Origin: UBA7957 sp965222695 | GTDB lineage: Bacteria > Pseudomonadota > Gammaproteobacteria > Granulosicoccales > Granulosicoccaceae | Direction: 5' to 3' | DNA: 64,000 nucleotides | Assembly: GCA_965222695.1 (NCBI GenBank) | Contig: OZ244967.1 | Location: 2,976,001 to 3,040,000, forward strand | Shown here: positions 8,544 through 17,654 of the stretch, piece by piece | How positions within the stretch are numbered: the first letter of the stretch is position 1 | Layout of the letters: each line of letters opens with the position of its first letter | The notes under the pieces: generated by a model | The model's input: only the letters and a program-made list of their open reading frames with translations | Database searches by the model: none | What the model was told of the DNA's origin: nothing | Program-made: the position numbers and the translations under genes

Positions 8544-9176
8544 TCAGGTCGGTAACGGATTCAGAAAATGGCGGCCCGCGTTGATACTCTCAATCTGCTC
8601 AAGCAGATTTTCATAATCCCTATTATTGTCAACAAAATTAATGTCTTTGGCATTGACCATAAGCAAGGGAGAGTCACTGTATTCATGAAAAAAATCTGCA
8701 TAAGCATCCACCACGCGCTGCAGGTACCCGCTGGCCATACGCTGCTCAAACCCGATACCGCGGGTTTGGATTCTATCCATCAGTGTCTCGGGCGGTGCCT
8801 GTAGATAAATAACCAGGTTCGGCTGAGTGACTTTGCTTACCAACGCATCATGGATTCGATTGTATATCCACAACTCATCTTCATTGAGAGTCTGTTCTGC
8901 AAACAATTTATCTTTGGCGAGCAGAAAATCGCTGACTGTCGGCTGCTCCCTCCTCTCAGGCGCGAAAGACTGCTGCAATTGCAATCTGCGAAGAAGAAAA
9001 TCCAGTTGAGTGTGAAGTGCATAGTTTCCCGAACTGTTATAGAACGCCTCGAGGAAAGGGTTCTCGCGTTCCGGGTCATAAACCATTTTTGCGCCGATCG
9101 AATCGGCAATACGGCTTGCCAGGGACGTCTTACCTACGCCTATAGGACCCTCAACAACGATATAACTTGCGTCCAT
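8544..9176 (-). CDS. Deoxynucleoside kinase (dGK/dCK family)
   Basis: A 210-residue cytosolic kinase of the deoxyadenosine/deoxyguanosine kinase family, which phosphorylates deoxynucleosides with ATP for nucleotide salvage. The Walker A motif GPIGVGKT is at about residues 10-17, the YDPERENPFLEAFY substrate segment follows, and the LID-like IQTRGIGFEQ lies near 130. I chose the ATG at 9176 over the TTG at 9182; the folK stop is at 9179, so the genes are essentially contiguous and co-translated. Pairing with folK is common in gammaproteobacteria. Substrate preference is not resolved. Confidence 0.88.
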   Translation of the reverse strand: MDASYIVVEGPIGVGKTSLASRIADSIGAKMVYDPERENPFLEAFYNSSGNYALHTQLDFLLRRLQLQQSFAPERREQPTVSDFLLAKDKLFAEQTLNEDELWIYNRIHDALVSKVTQPNLVIYLQAPPETLMDRIQTRGIGFEQRMASGYLQRVVDAYADFFHEYSDSPLLMVNAKDINFVDNNRDYENLLEQIESINAGRHFLNPLPT

Positions 9177-9178
9177 AT

Positions 9179-9673
9179 TCAAATCATCTCCAGTGAATTT
9201 ACGGCCTGACTATCCAGAGCTTCGATCAGCGATAAAATCGGACCGGCGCCCGGGATACATAGCGTATCATCTATCTCCGCCAGGGGAATAAGCACAAACG
9301 CACGCCGAGCCAAACCGGCATGAGGGATGATCAGCCGGTCCGAGTGATACTGCAGTTGTCCGTACAGAAGTATATCCAGATCAATAATTCTCTCACCCCA
9401 ACGCCTTTGGGTGTTCGGCCTCCCGAACCCCCGTTCGATTTTTTTGAGCGCCTGCAGCAAATCCATGGGAGCGTTGTCGGTTTCTATCTGCACTACAGCA
9501 TTGATATAGTCGGGCTGGTCTTGAGGGCCCATGGGAGGTGATCTGTATAGCGAAGACTGCTTTGTTACCCTGATGGATGCAAGAGAATCCATTGACTCAA
9601 TCGCATTTCTCAGCTGTTTTTCAGGCTCATAAAGATTTGACCCCAGAGCGATATAGGCAATTTCTCTAGCCAC
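9179..9673 (-). CDS. folK: 2-amino-4-hydroxy-6-hydroxymethyldihydropteridine pyrophosphokinase
   Basis: FolK transfers pyrophosphate from ATP to 6-hydroxymethyl-dihydropterin in folate synthesis. The 164-residue protein has the family signatures IALGSNL near the start, SPPMGPQDQPDYINAVV, and RRWGERIIDLDILLYG with IIPHAGLARRAFVLIPL. The start is a GTG at 9673. It lies downstream of pcnB (about 90 bp) and runs into the deoxynucleoside kinase gene, giving the familiar pcnB-folK order. Confidence 0.95.
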   Translation of the reverse strand: MAREIAYIALGSNLYEPEKQLRNAIESMDSLASIRVTKQSSLYRSPPMGPQDQPDYINAVVQIETDNAPMDLLQALKKIERGFGRPNTQRRWGERIIDLDILLYGQLQYHSDRLIIPHAGLARRAFVLIPLAEIDDTLCIPGAGPILSLIEALDSQAVNSLEMI

Positions 9674-9764
9674 CGGGACATCCTGTAGTTTTAGGGGGTG
9701 TTCTCAATCACCAAATCCGGCGGTAAATGCAGGTGGATATTTGAATGCACATGCGTGAACGGTT

Positions 9765-11036
9765 TTATTTGTTTTTTCGTTTTTCCGGTTTGAGTTGTTC
9801 TATTGCCTTCGTTTTTTGTATCTCAGTCCACCATTCGCTTCTCTCACGCAATGATTCATTCACATTTGCGCGCAGACACAAGAAGTCGTAACCCGCCCGA
9901 AATCGTGCACTGTTCATCAAGCGAATCGCCCGTTTCTCCACATATCGTTCGAGCCGTGGTTGCATGGCCCATATTTCCCGCATTGGCACGGAAAACCTTT
10001 TGGGCAGGGAGGTGAAAGTTAACTGTCTCGAAACCACGCGATCCGCCGCGCGAAGTATCGCCGGAACCGGCGGTTCTTCCACTATATATTCAGCCGCCAG
10101 TTTACGTACCTGCGGCCACAACATCACAGCAAATAAAAAAGCCGGCGTTACGGGTTTACCGGAAAGTATTCTGTCATCGGTATTTCTAAGCGCGTAAGTG
10201 ACGAATTGCTCAAAATTGTCGTCCTTCGCCTTCAGGCTGGCGTCTGCGTCAGGAAATAAATACTTGAGCAAATCCATTTCACGCAGTTTTTTCAAACTCT
10301 CCTCCGCATGACCGGTATGGAAAAGTTTCAGCACTTCCTCAAACAAACGCGCCGGAGGAATATTTCGAAGTTGACGAGACTTTTTTTCTATAGCCGCGGC
10401 TGTTTGTTGCGCTATGGTGAAATTCAGTTTGGCCGAAAAACGGGCCGCTCGAAGGCAGCGGACAGGATCTTCGGCACAACGAACATCGGGATCGCCGATA
10501 AGACGCAAGGTCCGATTATGCAAATCTTCGATTGCCCCCACATAGTCAATGATCGTATTATCAACATGAGAGTAATACAAAGCGTTAACTGAAAAGTCCC
10601 GTCTCAGTGCATCCTCTTCCATCGAGCCGAAAACATTGTCACGAACTATTCGGCCGCTCTCTTCAACCTCACCGCCTTCTCCCTGTTGATGATCTGCCCG
10701 AAAGGTTGCGACTTCGACCACTTCTCTGCCAAACAGGATATGTGCAAGCCGAAACCTTCTGCCGATCAGACGGCTGTTTTTGAACAGGGATTTTATTTCT
10801 TCAGGGCTGGCGTTTGTTGAGATATCAAAATCCTTCGGTTCCATTTTCAGCAGTAAATCACGTACGCCGCCGCCAACAAGGTAGGCTTCAAAGCCCGCCT
10901 CATTGAGTTTTTCCAGAACTCTTAGCGCATTTCCGCTTATCTTGTGCAACTCTATCTCATGCTCGGATTGCGGAACCAAATTCGGATTGTTCAGGATATT
11001 GGTCTCACCGATAGAAAGTGGAGTACGAAAAGGCAT
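9765..11036 (-). CDS. pcnB: Poly(A) polymerase I
   Basis: A 423-residue nucleotidyltransferase that adds poly(A) tails to RNA 3' ends and so promotes decay. The nucleotidyltransferase core shows AYLVGGGVRDLLL and the metal-binding KDFDIST, followed by GRRFRLAHILFGREVVEVATFR and the RDFSVNALYY motif that typifies this family. The C-terminal Arg/Lys-rich region ends KPEKRKNK. The PcnB call is favoured over CCA-adding enzyme by the RLAHI and VATFR segments, the basic tail and the folK neighbour. Length is slightly short of E. coli PcnB but complete. Confidence 0.93.
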   Translation of the reverse strand: MPFRTPLSIGETNILNNPNLVPQSEHEIELHKISGNALRVLEKLNEAGFEAYLVGGGVRDLLLKMEPKDFDISTNASPEEIKSLFKNSRLIGRRFRLAHILFGREVVEVATFRADHQQGEGGEVEESGRIVRDNVFGSMEEDALRRDFSVNALYYSHVDNTIIDYVGAIEDLHNRTLRLIGDPDVRCAEDPVRCLRAARFSAKLNFTIAQQTAAAIEKKSRQLRNIPPARLFEEVLKLFHTGHAEESLKKLREMDLLKYLFPDADASLKAKDDNFEQFVTYALRNTDDRILSGKPVTPAFLFAVMLWPQVRKLAAEYIVEEPPVPAILRAADRVVSRQLTFTSLPKRFSVPMREIWAMQPRLERYVEKRAIRLMNSARFRAGYDFLCLRANVNESLRERSEWWTEIQKTKAIEQLKPEKRKNK

Positions 11037-11162
11037 CAGGAAATTGCGACAGTTTCAATACGCAAGGCGATCCATTCAATCAAGAAGATTAGCATACACT
11101 AATAATACCGACAATTTTCAATCTGTATAGTTTTGTAATTGAGTTTAAATATATTCAAATTA

Positions 11163-11579
11163 TTATTCATTTCTGAGTTTATATATTTGTCGTCTTTGTT
11201 TTTTATTAGGTTTGCCTTCACTCCGGATTCCGCGTTCCAATATTCTCAGTTCGCGTAAATGCAAGGCGTGTTCTTCTCTTTTCTTTACACTCTCGAAACT
11301 TTCTTTATACAGTTTCCTGGCTTCACTTGCCGGTCCACGCCTGTGACTGATGTCACGTACTACAACATCATACTCGTAATCGCCGCGACGGATCAGCAGT
11401 TTTGCGCCTATATGCACAGGCTTTGACGGCTTGATCCGATTACCGTTTAACTGAACCCTACCGCCGTTTACCGCCTCCGCTGCAAGGCTTCGGGATTTAA
11501 AAAACCGGGCGGCCCAGAGCCATTTGTCGACCCTGATTGATGATTGCATGTCTTGCATTTGCGATTTAGCGGAACACAT
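11163..11579 (-). CDS. hslR: Heat-shock protein 15-like S4 RNA-binding protein
   Basis: A 138-residue basic protein with an N-terminal S4 domain (IRVDKWLWAARFFKSRSLAAEAVNGGRVQLNG, about 15-75). The charged C-terminal helix region (SEGKPNKKQRRQIYKLR) is typical of Hsp15, which recycles 50S subunits carrying a stalled nascent chain. Several in-frame ATGs (11579, 11558, 11549) lie ahead of the domain and none has a clearly best ribosome site, so the exact start is uncertain. It lies 33 bp from the glycosyltransferase gene. Confidence 0.9.
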   Translation of the reverse strand: MCSAKSQMQDMQSSIRVDKWLWAARFFKSRSLAAEAVNGGRVQLNGNRIKPSKPVHIGAKLLIRRGDYEYDVVVRDISHRRGPASEARKLYKESFESVKKREEHALHLRELRILERGIRSEGKPNKKQRRQIYKLRNE

Positions 11580-11612
11580 ATAAAAGGATCATTTATTTTC
11601 GAATAACCAGTT

Positions 11613-12251
11613 TTAATTACTATTTGGATAAAGCTTTCGATATCGCCTGTAATCGGTTTTCGTGTCTATATCCCACAAATACCCATGTATATTGACTTTC
11701 CAACCCCGGCTATACGCTGAATTAAGCGTTTGTTTTAATACCGAGGACGTCCCCCAATCCTTGGCGGAAAAAAAAACGTGACTAAACGATTTACCTGCAA
11801 TCAGCACATATCCGCCATCTTCTGCAGCTACCAGTTCAAGCTGCCGAATGGCCAAATACTCTTCAACTTGTAATATTCGATTGCAATCCAAATCAGGACA
11901 ATCTGTTCCGATCAGTATGACCGAACCATGGCGCAGAAGGCCAAACTGAAAGGCAAAAGCCATGCGCTCTCCAAGATTCTTGCCTTTTTGCAACCTAAAC
12001 CCCAGCCGGGGATAGGCGGTCAATAGTTGCCGGTAGAAAGGCATTTCCGCCGAACTATCTCCCCACAATTCCATGCGAAAATGTGCGGGCAGCTTTGTAA
12101 ATTTTTTGACACATTTCCTGACAAGACTTGCATGAAGCTCGGCTGCTTCAACCGGGCTTAGTACTTCATGCAACCGCGTTTTTACCATTCCTGCAGTCGG
12201 ATATTTTGCAAAGATTTGTAATACCGGTAATGCAGCCCTAGTTCTCAGCAT
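11613..12251 (-). CDS. TIGR04282-type arsenosugar biosynthesis glycosyltransferase (DUF2064)
   Basis: A 212-residue protein of the DUF2064/TIGR04282 family, a nucleotidyltransferase-like glycosyltransferase fold (QIFAKYPTAGMVKTRL, VILIGTDCPDLD, VAAEDGGYVLIAG). The ATG at 12251 is preferred to the upstream TTG at 12287; it overlaps the preceding glycosyltransferase by 14 bp, indicating translational coupling. The family is repeatedly found with ArsS and TIGR04283 proteins. It is presumed to help attach or supply the sugar moiety of arsenosugars, but its exact reaction is not established. Confidence 0.87.
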   Translation of the reverse strand: MLRTRAALPVLQIFAKYPTAGMVKTRLHEVLSPVEAAELHASLVRKCVKKFTKLPAHFRMELWGDSSAEMPFYRQLLTAYPRLGFRLQKGKNLGERMAFAFQFGLLRHGSVILIGTDCPDLDCNRILQVEEYLAIRQLELVAAEDGGYVLIAGKSFSHVFFSAKDWGTSSVLKQTLNSAYSRGWKVNIHGYLWDIDTKTDYRRYRKLYPNSN

Positions 12252-12987
12252 AGTACCAATGGTGCAATCGATCGGGATTGATGCCAATAAAATATAAAAA
12301 TCGGATCATCCACATTTTAATTACCGTTCTAAAAACACCGTTTTGCTCCCAACGCCGGGCCGATGTAGTCACTCTGACCTTCAGACACAGCGGGTGAGTT
12401 CGCTTTCTCAATTTCTTGCTGATCCCTATATCTTCCATCAAAGCTATCTCTGGGTAGCCACCACATTGTTCGAACAGTGACCGACTGACGAAGATCGCCT
12501 GATCACCGGTGACAACGCCGGTCCAACAGGAGCGCAGATTCATCATAAAGGAAATAATCCGAAAAATGATCGCTTCGTTCTGTATACGGATATTACACCT
12601 GCCCCATGACAGGTCGGATGTCTTCAGGCAGGCTGCCAGAATCGCACGATCTGCAAATTCGGGAACGCGGGAATCGGCATGAAGAAACCAGAGGATTTTA
12701 TGCCTCGCCTGCTGAGCACCGCGATTCATTTGAGTCGCCCTTCCTTTATGATGACGAATGACTTCGTTACTAATGGAAAGTGCAACTTCAATACTGCCAT
12801 CGATACTGCCGCCATCGACAATGATGATTTGATGCCCGCGCCGCTTCAGCATCAGCAAATCTTCTGCCATAACCCGTAGCGCCGCCTCATCATTTAGTAC
12901 GGGCACAATCACACTGAGTTGTTGCGGAAAATCAGAATCAACCGAGCGCGCCACCACAACTTGACCCCTGCCCCGCAGTACAGGCAT
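12238..12987 (-). CDS. TIGR04283-type arsenosugar biosynthesis glycosyltransferase (GT2)
   Basis: A family-2 glycosyltransferase, about 249 residues from the ATG at 12987. It shows LSVIVPVLNDEAAL, the nucleotide-sugar site IIIVDGGSIDGS, WFLHADSRVP (DxD-like), and the acceptor region GGYPEIALMEDIGISKKLR. The ATG frame overlaps arsS by 50 bp; GTG codons at 12957 and 12954, just after a purine-rich stretch, are credible alternative starts. Middle gene of the arsS-TIGR04283-TIGR04282 unit. Confidence 0.87.
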   Translation of the reverse strand: MPVLRGRGQVVVARSVDSDFPQQLSVIVPVLNDEAALRVMAEDLLMLKRRGHQIIIVDGGSIDGSIEVALSISNEVIRHHKGRATQMNRGAQQARHKILWFLHADSRVPEFADRAILAACLKTSDLSWGRCNIRIQNEAIIFRIISFMMNLRSCWTGVVTGDQAIFVSRSLFEQCGGYPEIALMEDIGISKKLRKRTHPLCLKVRVTTSARRWEQNGVFRTVIKMWMIRFLYFIGINPDRLHHWYYAEN

Positions 12988-13894
12988 AGCAATGATCGGC
13001 TATAGCTATGGGTGACCCCGCATGAATTCCGCCGCTTAATTCGCTGATATGCTGTAAACGACCTCCGCCGGCCGGCATTTTTAACATCTGGTTGAAATCA
13101 CAGTCGTATACATATCCTTGATAATCCACACTGATCGTGTTTCTACACATCACAGCCTCTAAATTGGATTCGCAATGCGATGACTTCAGCAAATCCATGT
13201 ACTCATGGAACTGTCCTTTCGAAACCAAGGTACTGCCGAATCGATGAATCGGCAGATTAGCCAATGCCAGTAAACGGTTGAAGCGAATACCGTGGTTTTC
13301 CTCTAAATAGCTCTTGTAATCAGCTTCCAGGCCAGCTTGCGGAGGTGGCAGCACAGGACCCTGAGGGTTATAAACCAGGTCCAGCGATAGTTCGCTGCCC
13401 GGCAGCCCATAACCGACGCCATTAAGTTTCTTTAAACCCCGAATACTCCTTTCATAGACCCCCTTACCCCTTTGTGAGTTGACGTTATCTTCGAGATAAC
13501 ACGGCAGGGATGCCACGATATCGACACCCGAATCAGACAAATACTCGGCCAGCTGCTCCTGCCCCGGTTCGAGCAATACGGTTAGATTACAACGATCGAT
13601 GACACGGCAACCTTTACGTTTACCGGCCTCAACCAGGGGTTTGAATTGTTTATGCAACTCGGGAGCGCCGCCTGTAAGATCGATGGTTTGCACATCTGAT
13701 TCCTCTAAAAACCGGATGATTTGATCGGCAGTTTTTTTATCCATCATTTCGGTGCGCTTCGGCCCTGCATTGACATGGCAGTGAAGGCAGCTTTGATTGC
13801 AGTAGTATCCGAGATTGATCTGGAGAATCTCTAAAGCGGAACGCCTGATGGGAGGAAAGTCGGTTTTTTCCAACAAAGGAAAGGTCGGGTACAT
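12938..13894 (-). CDS. arsS: Arsenosugar biosynthesis radical SAM protein ArsS
   Basis: A 318-residue radical SAM enzyme. The [4Fe-4S]-SAM motif is CNQSCLHC in LQINLGYYCNQSCLHC, the SAM-binding LTGGAPELHKQF follows, and C-terminal cysteines (DHCYACTAGQGSSCGG) match the family's auxiliary region. ArsS is thought to transfer the 5'-deoxyadenosyl group to dimethylarsinous acid, giving the precursor of oxo-arsenosugars. The two following genes are the usual partners. No arsM methyltransferase is visible in the window, so methylated arsenic would have to be made elsewhere or taken up. Confidence 0.93.
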   Translation of the reverse strand: MYPTFPLLEKTDFPPIRRSALEILQINLGYYCNQSCLHCHVNAGPKRTEMMDKKTADQIIRFLEESDVQTIDLTGGAPELHKQFKPLVEAGKRKGCRVIDRCNLTVLLEPGQEQLAEYLSDSGVDIVASLPCYLEDNVNSQRGKGVYERSIRGLKKLNGVGYGLPGSELSLDLVYNPQGPVLPPPQAGLEADYKSYLEENHGIRFNRLLALANLPIHRFGSTLVSKGQFHEYMDLLKSSHCESNLEAVMCRNTISVDYQGYVYDCDFNQMLKMPAGGGRLQHISELSGGIHAGSPIAIADHCYACTAGQGSSCGGALG

Positions 13895-13985
13895 GCTCTA
13901 TTAACCTCTATGCCGTCTTGATGGTTTTCATATTTCTACAAACCCACAGCTTTCTACGGGACAGCGGACAACTGCAGACATCTGT

Positions 13986-14792
13986 TCAATTCTTATTCAA
14001 AGGCGCTTTTAGCAGAAACAGAAATTCCGTCACGCCGGAATTGCCATGAAATTTTTTGAGTCCGATACTCATGCTGGCATGTTCCAACCGAGGTTGTTCC
14101 TTCCAGCTTGAAAATAGCCGATCCCACAGACTTAGATTGAACCCGAAATTACAGTTTTGTTCCGCATGATCGGTAGAATGGTGAATCCGATGGACATCCG
14201 GGGTGACCAACAACAAACGAAGCACCCTGTCTAACGGCAAAGGAATATAAAAATTGCCATGATTGAACAAGGCCATCGCGTTGAGAATAATTTCAAACAG
14301 TATCACGGCGGCGGCAGGGGCTCCGATCAAAATGATTACCGCGGCTTTGTAGAGCCAGGAAAGCAGGATTTCCAATGGGTGGAATCTCAGGCCGGTCGTG
14401 GTATCAAAATCCGGATCAGCATGATGCACCTGGTGAAGTCGCCACAGAATCGACACACTGTGGGCCAGACGGTGTTGGACATAGACGGCCAAATCCAAAA
14501 GCACAATCGCGAGAATCATCTCGATGGAAACGGACAGATCCAGCCAGTTAAACAAACCCCAGGCATTCTCTGCCGCCACAGCCGCTACACCGACAGCTGC
14601 AACGGGGAACAGAATCCGCAATAAAACGCTGTTGAATACGACTAGTGAGAGATTGGTCAACCAGCGTTTGGACCTGGGCACACTCAACCTTCGGCGCGGC
14701 CAGCGAAACTCCAGCCCCATGACCAGTGCCAGCACACCGAAAAACGCTGCCATCCTGAGCAGAACTTCATTATCGGAAAGGAAAGAACTCAA
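13986..14792 (-). CDS. Sterol desaturase/fatty acid hydroxylase family membrane protein
   Basis: A membrane di-iron oxygenase-like protein of about 268 residues. The His motifs are HRLAH, HQVHH, the distal FNHGN and HRIHHS, on a background of four or five hydrophobic helices. The family hydroxylates or desaturates lipids. The start may be the TTG at 14792 or the ATG at 14753. It lies about 90 bp upstream of arsS on the same strand, so co-transcription is possible; a role in arsenolipid formation would be speculation. Divergent from the YcgL gene. Confidence 0.85.
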   Translation of the reverse strand: MSSFLSDNEVLLRMAAFFGVLALVMGLEFRWPRRRLSVPRSKRWLTNLSLVVFNSVLLRILFPVAAVGVAAVAAENAWGLFNWLDLSVSIEMILAIVLLDLAVYVQHRLAHSVSILWRLHQVHHADPDFDTTTGLRFHPLEILLSWLYKAAVIILIGAPAAAVILFEIILNAMALFNHGNFYIPLPLDRVLRLLLVTPDVHRIHHSTDHAEQNCNFGFNLSLWDRLFSSWKEQPRLEHASMSIGLKKFHGNSGVTEFLFLLKAPLNKN

Positions 14793-14866
14793 TCAACCCA
14801 GTCCTGAAGTAATCTGTTTGCTATGCGGCTATACTGCGAGCAAACAGCTAAAAGGTTTAAACACTG

Positions 14867-15154
14867 ATGCATTGTTATGTCTATAGGAGCCTTAAGAAAA
14901 AGGGACTCTATGTGTATATACCCGTTAAAGGGGATTTTACCTCACTCTCCCCGGCAATAAAAAAGGCCGCCGGAGAGCTTGAGTTCACGCTGGAACTTGA
15001 ATTGGACGAGAACCGCAAACTGGCCAGTGAAGATCCCATCAAAGTTATACAGAATATAGAAAATAATGGTTTTCATATCCAGATGCCATCGGATATAGAA
15101 CCGGTTTTGGCTGCGATATCACAAGCCCACGGGATCCAGGGGCCGCCAGAATAG
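14867..15154 (+). CDS. YcgL domain protein
   Basis: A 95-residue protein of the YcgL family (DUF709). The characteristic opening YVYRSLKKKGLYVYIPVKGDF and the C-terminal pattern GFHIQMPS are present. Function is unknown; the family is common in gammaproteobacteria. Its stop is 12 bp before the methyltransferase start, so the two are probably one transcript. Confidence 0.88.
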   Translation: MHCYVYRSLKKKGLYVYIPVKGDFTSLSPAIKKAAGELEFTLELELDENRKLASEDPIKVIQNIENNGFHIQMPSDIEPVLAAISQAHGIQGPPE

Positions 15155-15166
15155 GAATTTTGACTG

Positions 15167-15952
15167 GTGAAACCTTCATTAAAGCACAGCTTCGGCTTCC
15201 GGCCAGTCAGCGAGCAGGAACGCGAATCCAGAATCCGCGATGTTTTTGAGAAAGTGGCCAAGCGTTATGACCTGATGAACGACGCGATGAGTTTCGGTAT
15301 CCATCGTCTGTGGAAGCGGAAAATGGTTCGGATGGCGGACGCCGGTCCGAATGAATTGGTACTGGATGTCGCTGCCGGAACCGGTGATGTCGCTAAACGA
15401 ATTGCAAAATCAGGTTGCACTGTTTACCTCGTGGATCCAAGCTCTGCGATGATGATGGCGGGAAGATCAGGGCATGGCTTGCAATGTATTGCATCCAGTG
15501 CGGAACAATTGGCCTTGCAGGACCATTCGGCAGATAGAATTACCATTGCTTTCGGCATAAGGAACACAACCGATATGGAATCGGCGCTGACAGAAATCTA
15601 CCGAGTTCTCAAACCCGGTGGGAAATGCATAGTCTTAGAGTTTTCAACGCCGGTTTGGTGGCTCAAACCTTTCTACGATCTCTATTCTTTTTACGTTATA
15701 CCTCGATTAGGCGCATGGATTGCCAGAGAAAAGGCCGCCTATCAGTACCTGATCGAATCCATTCGAAAATTCCCCGATCAAAACGAGTTCAGAGACATCA
15801 TGCGATTCATTGGTTTTGCGGATGTCAGTTACACCAACCTATCCTTCGGTATCGCCTGCATCCATATCGGTAATAAACCTGGCGATGCCCATGCCCGGTC
15901 ACAACGACAACAGGTAAGCAATTCCGAACAAAAAGAAAAACCGCCCGGTTAA
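15167..15952 (+). CDS. UbiE/MenG-type quinone methyltransferase
   Basis: A 261-residue class I methyltransferase. FEKVAKRYDLMNDAMSFGIHRLWKR, the SAM motif LDVAAGTGDVA, and the later AFGIRNTTD and RVLKPGGKCIVLEFS are hallmarks of UbiE/MenG/COQ5, which C-methylate the benzoquinone or naphthoquinone ring. Start is a GTG at 15167 behind AGGA. The 3' end overlaps by 54 bp the oppositely oriented prenyltransferase of the UbiA/MenA family. Together they suggest a quinone branch next to the nos locus. It could also be the only ubiE of the genome; it lacks the cysteines expected of an arsenite methyltransferase. Confidence 0.88.
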   Translation: MKPSLKHSFGFRPVSEQERESRIRDVFEKVAKRYDLMNDAMSFGIHRLWKRKMVRMADAGPNELVLDVAAGTGDVAKRIAKSGCTVYLVDPSSAMMMAGRSGHGLQCIASSAEQLALQDHSADRITIAFGIRNTTDMESALTEIYRVLKPGGKCIVLEFSTPVWWLKPFYDLYSFYVIPRLGAWIAREKAAYQYLIESIRKFPDQNEFRDIMRFIGFADVSYTNLSFGIACIHIGNKPGDAHARSQRQQVSNSEQKEKPPG

Positions 15953-16747
15953 GGGCGTAAGTTGCTTGCGCTGACGGGCATTCAAATAGCGGCTGATCGG
16001 TATGAGCAAAGGCAACGGCAGGAGCAGCCACCATAGCTGCTCCAAAGCGCCTTGCCATAGTAAAAGCAAGGCAATCACATAGGCCAGGCTGATTAAGATC
16101 CAGTAGAGCAATACCGCATTGTCGTAACCGATTCGAACCGTCAGGGTGCGGACCCGGTTGCGCCTGTCAAGCTCCCAGTCCCGCAACTCATTACTCAACA
16201 AAAGCAAGGACACCAACAGACTGACCGGAATGGATAACTCCACGGCTTGCAATGATAAAGTGCCACTCATACTCATATAGGCTCCCTGCACCAGTACTAT
16301 TCCCATCAGGATAAAGACCTGAACCACCGCCAGACCTCTGTGTTTGAAGTTCAAGGGGCCCATATTGTAGTTCAGAGCCAGGACCGCCGAAGCAAAAATC
16401 AGCAGCAGCAAGGGCCAGCCTCTTAAGTACACCAAATAGGCGGCAATCAAGGCGGATAAAGAAAAACACAAGAGTCCAGCCAAAGCATTTTGAATGATCA
16501 ATTGCCGGCTTTTATCGCTATCGCAAGCCTCAGAAGCAGAAAAGAATTTGAGATCTTCCAAATCATTGATCAGGTTTATACCCGCTTGGGCCAATACAGC
16601 GCCCAATAGCACAATAACCGCCAGCGCCGGATTGTCGAAACCTTCCCGCCAGGCCAGAACTATCCCGATTCCGGATGAAACGACGGATACCCCCAATGAA
16701 AAGGGCCTCAGGGATCTGATAAATCTATACTGCTCCGGCGCTTTCAC
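15899..16747 (-). CDS. UbiA/MenA-family prenyltransferase
   Basis: A 282-residue polytopic membrane protein. The Asp-rich prenyl-diphosphate motif appears as NLINDLEDLKFF (about 59-70), and a second motif, NELRDWELDRRNRVRTLTVRIG (about 185-206), matches the MenA-type arrangement. About nine hydrophobic segments are visible. MenA joins a prenyl chain to 1,4-dihydroxy-2-naphthoate. The GTG start at 16747 overlaps the BASS transporter stop by 23 bp, so it sits at the tail of the nos-BASS transcription unit. Substrate is inferred from family and the methyltransferase neighbour; no other men genes are in the window. Confidence 0.8.
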   Translation of the reverse strand: MKAPEQYRFIRSLRPFSLGVSVVSSGIGIVLAWREGFDNPALAVIVLLGAVLAQAGINLINDLEDLKFFSASEACDSDKSRQLIIQNALAGLLCFSLSALIAAYLVYLRGWPLLLLIFASAVLALNYNMGPLNFKHRGLAVVQVFILMGIVLVQGAYMSMSGTLSLQAVELSIPVSLLVSLLLLSNELRDWELDRRNRVRTLTVRIGYDNAVLLYWILISLAYVIALLLLWQGALEQLWWLLLPLPLLIPISRYLNARQRKQLTPLTGRFFFLFGIAYLLSL

Positions 16748-17594
16748 GGCGATCCACCCAAACCAATAATAAGACAGGCACCAGCATCATCAAACCATAC
16801 ATCACCGGCACTATGGACATTGTGGGATTAAGCAGCACTCCCTCAGTCACCAATAATGCCATTCCACCGTTTTGCATACCAACTTCTATCGCTATGGTCT
16901 TTTGCCGGGAATAATTCAAACCGGCCATCTTCGCCAGAGCAAATCCGCAGACTACGGCCATCAGTAACATCAGAGAGATCGGAGTTCCCACCTGTGATAA
17001 AAACACCGGCATGTTTATCCAATGTTCGACGATGATGAGCAGGATCACCACACTGAACATGGCAGTGGCCAGTCGGCTTAATTTCGGTTGGGAACGAACG
17101 GCCAATCGGGGAAAATAGCGCCTGCTCAGCATGCCCAGAATCAATGGTATCAACATGACCAGTATTAAACGCATCATGGTCAATACTACGGGGAAATCAA
17201 CCGATGAAACAGTATCACCAAAATATTGCAGTGCTTGAGATGTCAGCAAGGGCAGGCTGAACGGGGTAATTAAACTGGCAACAGCAGTCAGGCTGACCGA
17301 CAAGGCGACATCGCCTCTGACAAGGTCGGAAAATAAATTGCTGGTCGTACCGCCTGGACTGAAACTCAGTATCAACAGCCCTATCGCCAGGGCACCGGAA
17401 AGTCCCGTCAAGTAAATGACAAGCAAGGCGACAAGCGGAACAAGGACTAATTGGCCAAAAATTCCTATGGTAAATGCCTGAGGCTGCTGAAATACCCGGC
17501 TGAAATCCGAAGCCTCCAATTTCAAGCCTAAACTGACCATAATCATGATCAGCGATATTGGCAACGCGAATTTGATGACTAAAGCCAATTCCAT
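16725..17594 (-). CDS. BASS-family (bile acid:sodium symporter) transporter
   Basis: A 289-residue inner-membrane protein with about nine or ten helices. The signature SFSPGGTTSNLFSDLVRGDVALSVSLTAVASLITPFSLPLL and the later IEVGMQNGGMALLV are the two crossover motifs that bind sodium in this family. Substrates are organic anions; arsenite carriers (ACR3) are distant relatives, but this protein resembles the bile-acid-type branch. It starts 60 bp after the nosY stop and overlaps the prenyltransferase, so it is probably expressed with the nos genes. Confidence 0.87.
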   Translation of the reverse strand: MELALVIKFALPISLIMIMVSLGLKLEASDFSRVFQQPQAFTIGIFGQLVLVPLVALLVIYLTGLSGALAIGLLILSFSPGGTTSNLFSDLVRGDVALSVSLTAVASLITPFSLPLLTSQALQYFGDTVSSVDFPVVLTMMRLILVMLIPLILGMLSRRYFPRLAVRSQPKLSRLATAMFSVVILLIIVEHWINMPVFLSQVGTPISLMLLMAVVCGFALAKMAGLNYSRQKTIAIEVGMQNGGMALLVTEGVLLNPTMSIVPVMYGLMMLVPVLLLVWVDRRESAGAV

Positions 17595-17654
17595 GTATTA
17601 AGCTAACCCCGCTATTCAATTTTCCGGTCCCTCGTATCTTCAGTTCGGAGACCT

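Noticed and set aside
15167..15952. ArsM-type arsenite methyltransferase partner for arsS
   Set aside because: The protein has the UbiE/MenG signature motifs and lacks the conserved cysteines of ArsM.
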